Under the pieces are notes generated by a model. That model had not been told where the DNA came from. It was given only the letters and a program-made list of their open reading frames with translations, and did not search any database. 17,116 bases of DNA from UBA8337 sp965658615 (GTDB lineage: Bacteria; Pseudomonadota; Alphaproteobacteria; RS24). Positions 13,945-17,116 of the stretch are shown here, piece after piece. The DNA is taken from assembly GCA_965658615.1 (NCBI GenBank), contig CBFHSX010000032.1, positions 1 to 17,116 of the forward strand, written 5' to 3'. The translations under genes were made by a program, and so were the position numbers. The stretch's first letter is position 1. Each line of letters opens with the position of its first letter.

Positions 13945-15094
13945 TCGCCACCCCCGGTGTGTCATCTTTTGAAATCGGCGCTTCGATTTGCACCGGCTCG
14001 CCCTTTGCCAGACACATTGCATAGCGCCCGAGGCGGCCGCTTGCGTCAAGCTCGCCCGATTTGCGGGCCTGCGCCGAAATGTTTTGCAGGCGTGCCTCAT
14101 CAATCATGAGGGTTTCGATGAGCTCGGCCAAGCGGGTCGGTGTAAACTCACTTTGCTTTACCATAATAGCGCCACCGACTTCGGCCAGTTCACGGGTATT
14201 ATGCGCTTGGTCTTGGTCCAAAGACGTCGCCAGCGGCACAATAATCGAGGGCGCACCCAAAGCCGCCAACTCGGCCAATGTCGATGCTCCGCCGCGCCCG
14301 ATCACCAGATGCGCGCGCCGCATACGGGTCGGCAAATCATCGAAGAAATCGCGAATTTCAGCGTATACGCCCAGCGCCGAATAGGCCTGCAGCGTCTCGC
14401 GCATATCCTCTTTGCGCACTTGATGCACAATCCGCATGCGCTTGCGCTGCGCCTCAGGAATTAAGGCAATGGCTGCGGGTAGCGTATCGGCAAATACGCG
14501 TGCGCCCTGACTGCCGCCAAATATCAATAAGTCAAACGGCCGCGAGCGGGCCAGAAAACGATAGCCGCCTTGCGCTGCTTTCAGCACGGCAGGGCGCAGA
14601 GGATTGCCGGTTTTACGCAAGCGCTCGGCAGCCCGCACCGGCACATTCGCCGTATTGGCATAGCTGGTCGCCACAAAGGCACCGAAACGCGCCGCCAGAC
14701 GATTGACGCGGCCCAGCACGGCATTTTGTTCATGCACCAACACAGTGCGGCGCAGCAATAGCCCGCCCATGACCGGACCGAAAGACGGATAACCGCCAAA
14801 GCCGACAATGGCTTTCGGTTGCAGGCGCAAAATAATCAGCATCGACATGAATAGTGTGAAGCCGAGAGTCAAAAGCCGCAATGGCAGGGCAAAAATGCCG
14901 CCGCCATAAACCGTTGCCGCAGAGATTTTATGCACTTCCATCGGCGTTAATTGCGCCACATATGACAAGCCGCGATTATCGGTCAACAGGTGCACATCAT
15001 AGCCCTCTTTTTGCAATTCGAGTGCCAAGGCGCTGGCCGGGAACATATGTCCGCCGGTACCACCGGCTGCCAAAATGATTTTAGGATTGGCCAT
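13937..15094 (-). CDS. murG: Undecaprenyl-PP-MurNAc-pentapeptide GlcNAc transferase MurG
   Basis: MurG transfers GlcNAc from UDP-GlcNAc to lipid I on the inner face of the membrane, producing lipid II. The 385 residues show the GT-B fold landmarks: the glycine-rich loop GGTGGHMFPA (11-20), the second G-loop region FGGYPSFGP, the C-domain IFGGSQGARVF and the UDP-GlcNAc site VIGRGGASTLAELAALG with SLDQDQAHNT. The last 20 or so residues are a polar tail beyond the usual end. The start has GGAGG five bases upstream and overlaps ftsW by 14 bases; the 3' end overlaps murC by eight. A GAGTC site lies within the gene at 14866-14870. Confidence 0.97.
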   Translation of the reverse strand: MANPKIILAAGGTGGHMFPASALALELQKEGYDVHLLTDNRGLSYVAQLTPMEVHKISAATVYGGGIFALPLRLLTLGFTLFMSMLIILRLQPKAIVGFGGYPSFGPVMGGLLLRRTVLVHEQNAVLGRVNRLAARFGAFVATSYANTANVPVRAAERLRKTGNPLRPAVLKAAQGGYRFLARSRPFDLLIFGGSQGARVFADTLPAAIALIPEAQRKRMRIVHQVRKEDMRETLQAYSALGVYAEIRDFFDDLPTRMRRAHLVIGRGGASTLAELAALGAPSIIVPLATSLDQDQAHNTRELAEVGGAIMVKQSEFTPTRLAELIETLMIDEARLQNISAQARKSGELDASGRLGRYAMCLAKGEPVQIEAPISKDDTPGVANG

Positions 15095-16265
15095 AAGCGC
15101 CTCCGCTTGGTGTACTCATAGTCGGCATGGGTGCAGCGCGCATATGCACATGCGCGGTTGTGCGACGGCGCATCAACCCGACCAGCATGCCCATCGTGAT
15201 GGCCGATGCCAGCAGCGACGAGCCGCCATAAGAAATAAACGGCAATGTCATGCCCTTGGACGGCATGAGGTTGAGATTGACCGCCAAATTGATGATGGCT
15301 TGCAGGCCGAACAGGCAGATGAGCCCGGCCGCCGCCAATTGAATCCAATGCTCGGTCTCATCGCGCAGCGCCCATAGCGCGCGCCAGACCAAAAACGCGA
15401 ATATGCCGATAATCAGGCAGCCCATAATCAAACCGCCTTCTTCGGCCGCGACGGCAAACACATAGTCAGCATGCGCGTCGGGCAGGATCGATTTGACGCG
15501 GCCATCGCCGGGGCCGACACCGGTCACGCCGCCCGAGCGAATGGCGTCCATCGCCTTATCGACCTGATACGTGTCGCCACTCGACGGGTCGAGAAAGCGC
15601 TCAATACGGCTGCGGAAATAGGCATAGCTTGTATATACATAAGTGCCGGCAATGAGCAGCACGGTGGACAGACCGGCGATCAAATGCAGCGAACCACCCG
15701 ACAGATAATACAGGCACATCCAGACCATGCAGATGAGAATGGTCTGGCCGAAATCGGGCTGCAGGGCGAGCAACAGGCAGCACAGCACCAACAGCCCCAG
15801 CGACCACCACATATCATGGCTTTCAAAGCGGGCTCTTTGGCGCGCAAACAGCCATGCCGTGACCACGACAAAGGCGGGTTTCAAAATTTCTGACGGCTGC
15901 ACCGACACGCCGGCCACCAGCAACCAGCGGCTGGCACCTTTTACCGTGACACCGAAAAACAGCGTCGCAACAACCCCGCCAATCGCGCCGATAAGTAAAG
16001 CCACGGCAAACCAACGAATAAGCTTGGCCGGCAGCATGGAGACAGCGAAGAAGACGATCAAAGCCAATGTCAAAAAGACAAATTGCTTTTTGGCGAAGAA
16101 ATAAATCGATTTATCGATATGCTGCGCCACGGCCGGGCTGGCGGCGAAGGCCATTAAATAGCCGACCGCGAGCAACGCCAAAACACCCAAAACCATAGGC
16201 CGATCAATGGTCCACCACCATTGTGCCAGTGGGCTACGATTGGTGCGGGCAAAAAACTGCGTCAT
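15081..16265 (-). CDS. ftsW: Septal peptidoglycan glycosyltransferase FtsW (SEDS family)
   Basis: FtsW polymerises lipid II at the septum with its partner class B PBP (FtsI). From ATG 16265 it has 394 residues and many hydrophobic segments consistent with about ten transmembrane helices, starting after a short cytoplasmic tail (about 24-42). SEDS signatures are KGASRWL and QPSEILKPAF (109-132), the extracellular loop with LPDAHADYVFAV containing the likely catalytic aspartate D267, and FISYGGSSLLAS near the C-terminus. The frame is open 17 codons further upstream, but those would overlap murD; ATG 16265 forms ATGA with the murD stop and has GGAGG seven bases before it. The region between murD and murG is its standard place. 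Confidence 0.97.
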   Translation of the reverse strand: MTQFFARTNRSPLAQWWWTIDRPMVLGVLALLAVGYLMAFAASPAVAQHIDKSIYFFAKKQFVFLTLALIVFFAVSMLPAKLIRWFAVALLIGAIGGVVATLFFGVTVKGASRWLLVAGVSVQPSEILKPAFVVVTAWLFARQRARFESHDMWWSLGLLVLCCLLLALQPDFGQTILICMVWMCLYYLSGGSLHLIAGLSTVLLIAGTYVYTSYAYFRSRIERFLDPSSGDTYQVDKAMDAIRSGGVTGVGPGDGRVKSILPDAHADYVFAVAAEEGGLIMGCLIIGIFAFLVWRALWALRDETEHWIQLAAAGLICLFGLQAIINLAVNLNLMPSKGMTLPFISYGGSSLLASAITMGMLVGLMRRRTTAHVHMRAAPMPTMSTPSGGAYGQS

Positions 16266-17116
16266 GCCGCGCCCTCCGCATTTTGGCCATCGCACCATTG
16301 ATCGACGGCAGCGCAAAACGCCGCGCCGCGCGCTTCGAAATCGGCAAATTGGTCAAAGGAAGAACAGGCCGGCGATAGCAGGATAACCGCCTCTCCTTCG
16401 CCGACTGCATCATTAGCGGCTTGCGTTACCGCCTTGTCGATTGTGCCGACAATATGGGTCGGCATGAGCGGCGATAATGTGTCGGCAAATACCGGCCCCG
16501 CCTCGCCGATCAAATAGGCAGCGCGGACATGGCCGTATAGCGGCGCCAGCCCGTTCAAGCCACCGGCTTTGGCGACGCCGCCGGCAATCCAATAAATATT
16601 GTCATAAGCGGCAAGCGCCTGGCGTGTCGCTTCGCCATTTGTGGCTTTTGAGTCATTGACGAAATGCAGCCCCTTATGCCGGCGCACTGATTGCAAGCGA
16701 TGCGCCATGCCTCCAAAGCTGGTAAAACTGGTGGTAATGGTGTGGGCATCGAGACCCAGCTTGCGGCCAATGGCAAAAGCCGCGGCCGCGTTTTGACCAT
16801 TATGCGCACCGGGTAAAGCGGCGCAGGCCGTCATATCGAGCAGCTTGCCGGAGCCCTGCCAGAGGCAGCCATCTGCATAAAAAATATCAGCATCGGTATG
16901 CGTTGCAGCGATACGCAGTGTCGGCTTGTCGGCATTATGGCGCGCCGCGACGCCGCGGCACTCCACATCATCCGCGCCGATGACCTGCAGCTGCGCGCAT
17001 TTGCCATTGGCAAACAGTAATTCCTTGGCGGCGACATAGCCGGTCATGCCGCCATGTCGGTCGAGATGGTCAGGCGTGATATTCAAAAGCACGCCGATAT
17101 CGCAAGCCAGCTGACG
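16262..17116 (-). CDS. murD: UDP-N-acetylmuramoylalanine--D-glutamate ligase MurD, 5' end missing
   Basis: MurD adds D-glutamate to UDP-MurNAc-L-Ala. The gene runs off the right edge; 284 residues of roughly 450 are present, so the N-terminal UDP-binding domain and the ATP P-loop are not seen. The visible part begins RQLACDIGVLLNITPDHLDRHG, the conserved central-domain motif, and includes HNGQNAAAA, the C-terminal-domain hallmark NDSKATNGEAT and LSPACSSFDQF. Bases 17093-17116 remain in frame without a stop, so the GTG at 17092 is an internal valine codon, not a start. The stop overlaps the ftsW start as ATGA. Confidence 0.96.
   Translation of the reverse strand, partial: RQLACDIGVLLNITPDHLDRHGGMTGYVAAKELLFANGKCAQLQVIGADDVECRGVAARHNADKPTLRIAATHTDADIFYADGCLWQGSGKLLDMTACAALPGAHNGQNAAAAFAIGRKLGLDAHTITTSFTSFGGMAHRLQSVRRHKGLHFVNDSKATNGEATRQALAAYDNIYWIAGGVAKAGGLNGLAPLYGHVRAAYLIGEAGPVFADTLSPLMPTHIVGTIDKAVTQAANDAVGEGEAVILLSPACSSFDQFADFEARGAAFCAAVDQWCDGQNAEGAA

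Noticed and set aside
13945..14103. N-terminal extension of murC to 14103
   Set aside because: Lies within the murG 3' coding region, is Arg-rich and unlike Mur N-termini; ATG 13944 has a purine-rich site just ahead.
16266..16316. Longer start of ftsW at 16316
   Set aside because: Overlaps murD; ATG 16265 gives the standard ATGA junction and has GGAGG at good spacing.
1..17116. CRISPR array, IS element, prophage, tRNA or rRNA genes
   Set aside because: No spaced direct repeats, transposase motifs, terminal inverted repeats or RNA gene signatures were seen; the single M15 gene alone is not evidence of a prophage.

Overview
The window is the distal part of a division and cell wall (dcw) cluster, followed by outer-membrane and DNA-repair genes. 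Gene order (murD-ftsW-murG-murC-murB-ddl-ftsQ-ftsA-ftsZ, then lpxC-bamD-recN-ligA), protein features (a long acidic FtsZ linker ending in DIPAFLRR, a long LigA) and strong scarcity of GANTC sites all point to an alphaproteobacterium of moderately high GC. I cannot name the genus. Except for the last 209 bases of a convergent gene, every gene I support lies on the minus strand, so transcription runs from the right edge to the left.

Right to left: 17116-8513 is a tightly packed run of murD (5' end outside the window), ftsW, murG, murC, murB, ddl, ftsQ and ftsA, in which every junction overlaps (four by the 4-base ATGA/GTGA type). It makes the enzymes that build lipid II (MurD, C, B, Ddl, G), the SEDS glycosyltransferase that polymerises it at the septum (FtsW), and two early divisome proteins (FtsQ, FtsA). 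A 160-bp gap with a stem-loop and one GANTC site precedes ftsZ (8352-6571), which ends at a strong intrinsic terminator (6514-6550).

Next, between ftsZ and lpxC, is a small stand-alone peptidase of the M15A type (6475-6017) with no signal peptide. I regard it as an insertion, perhaps of phage origin. A 122-bp gap with a plausible sigma-70 promoter, an 11-bp-spaced tandem repeat and a GANTC site leads to lpxC (lipid A synthesis). After a 97-bp gap come bamD (outer-membrane protein assembly lipoprotein), recN (double-strand break repair) and ligA (NAD-dependent DNA ligase), nearly without spacing. LigA meets the end of a plus-strand Xaa-Pro aminopeptidase gene at the palindrome CTATAG, which supplies both stop codons.

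Most of the window is ordinary, well-conserved core genome. I see no new multi-gene system. The points most worth a second look are the placement of rare GANTC methylation sites in three of the four gaps, the M15 peptidase, the FtsZ linker with an internal copy-like version of its C-terminal peptide, and the compact regulatory region of lpxC. No tRNA, rRNA, CRISPR array, IS element or attachment site was seen.
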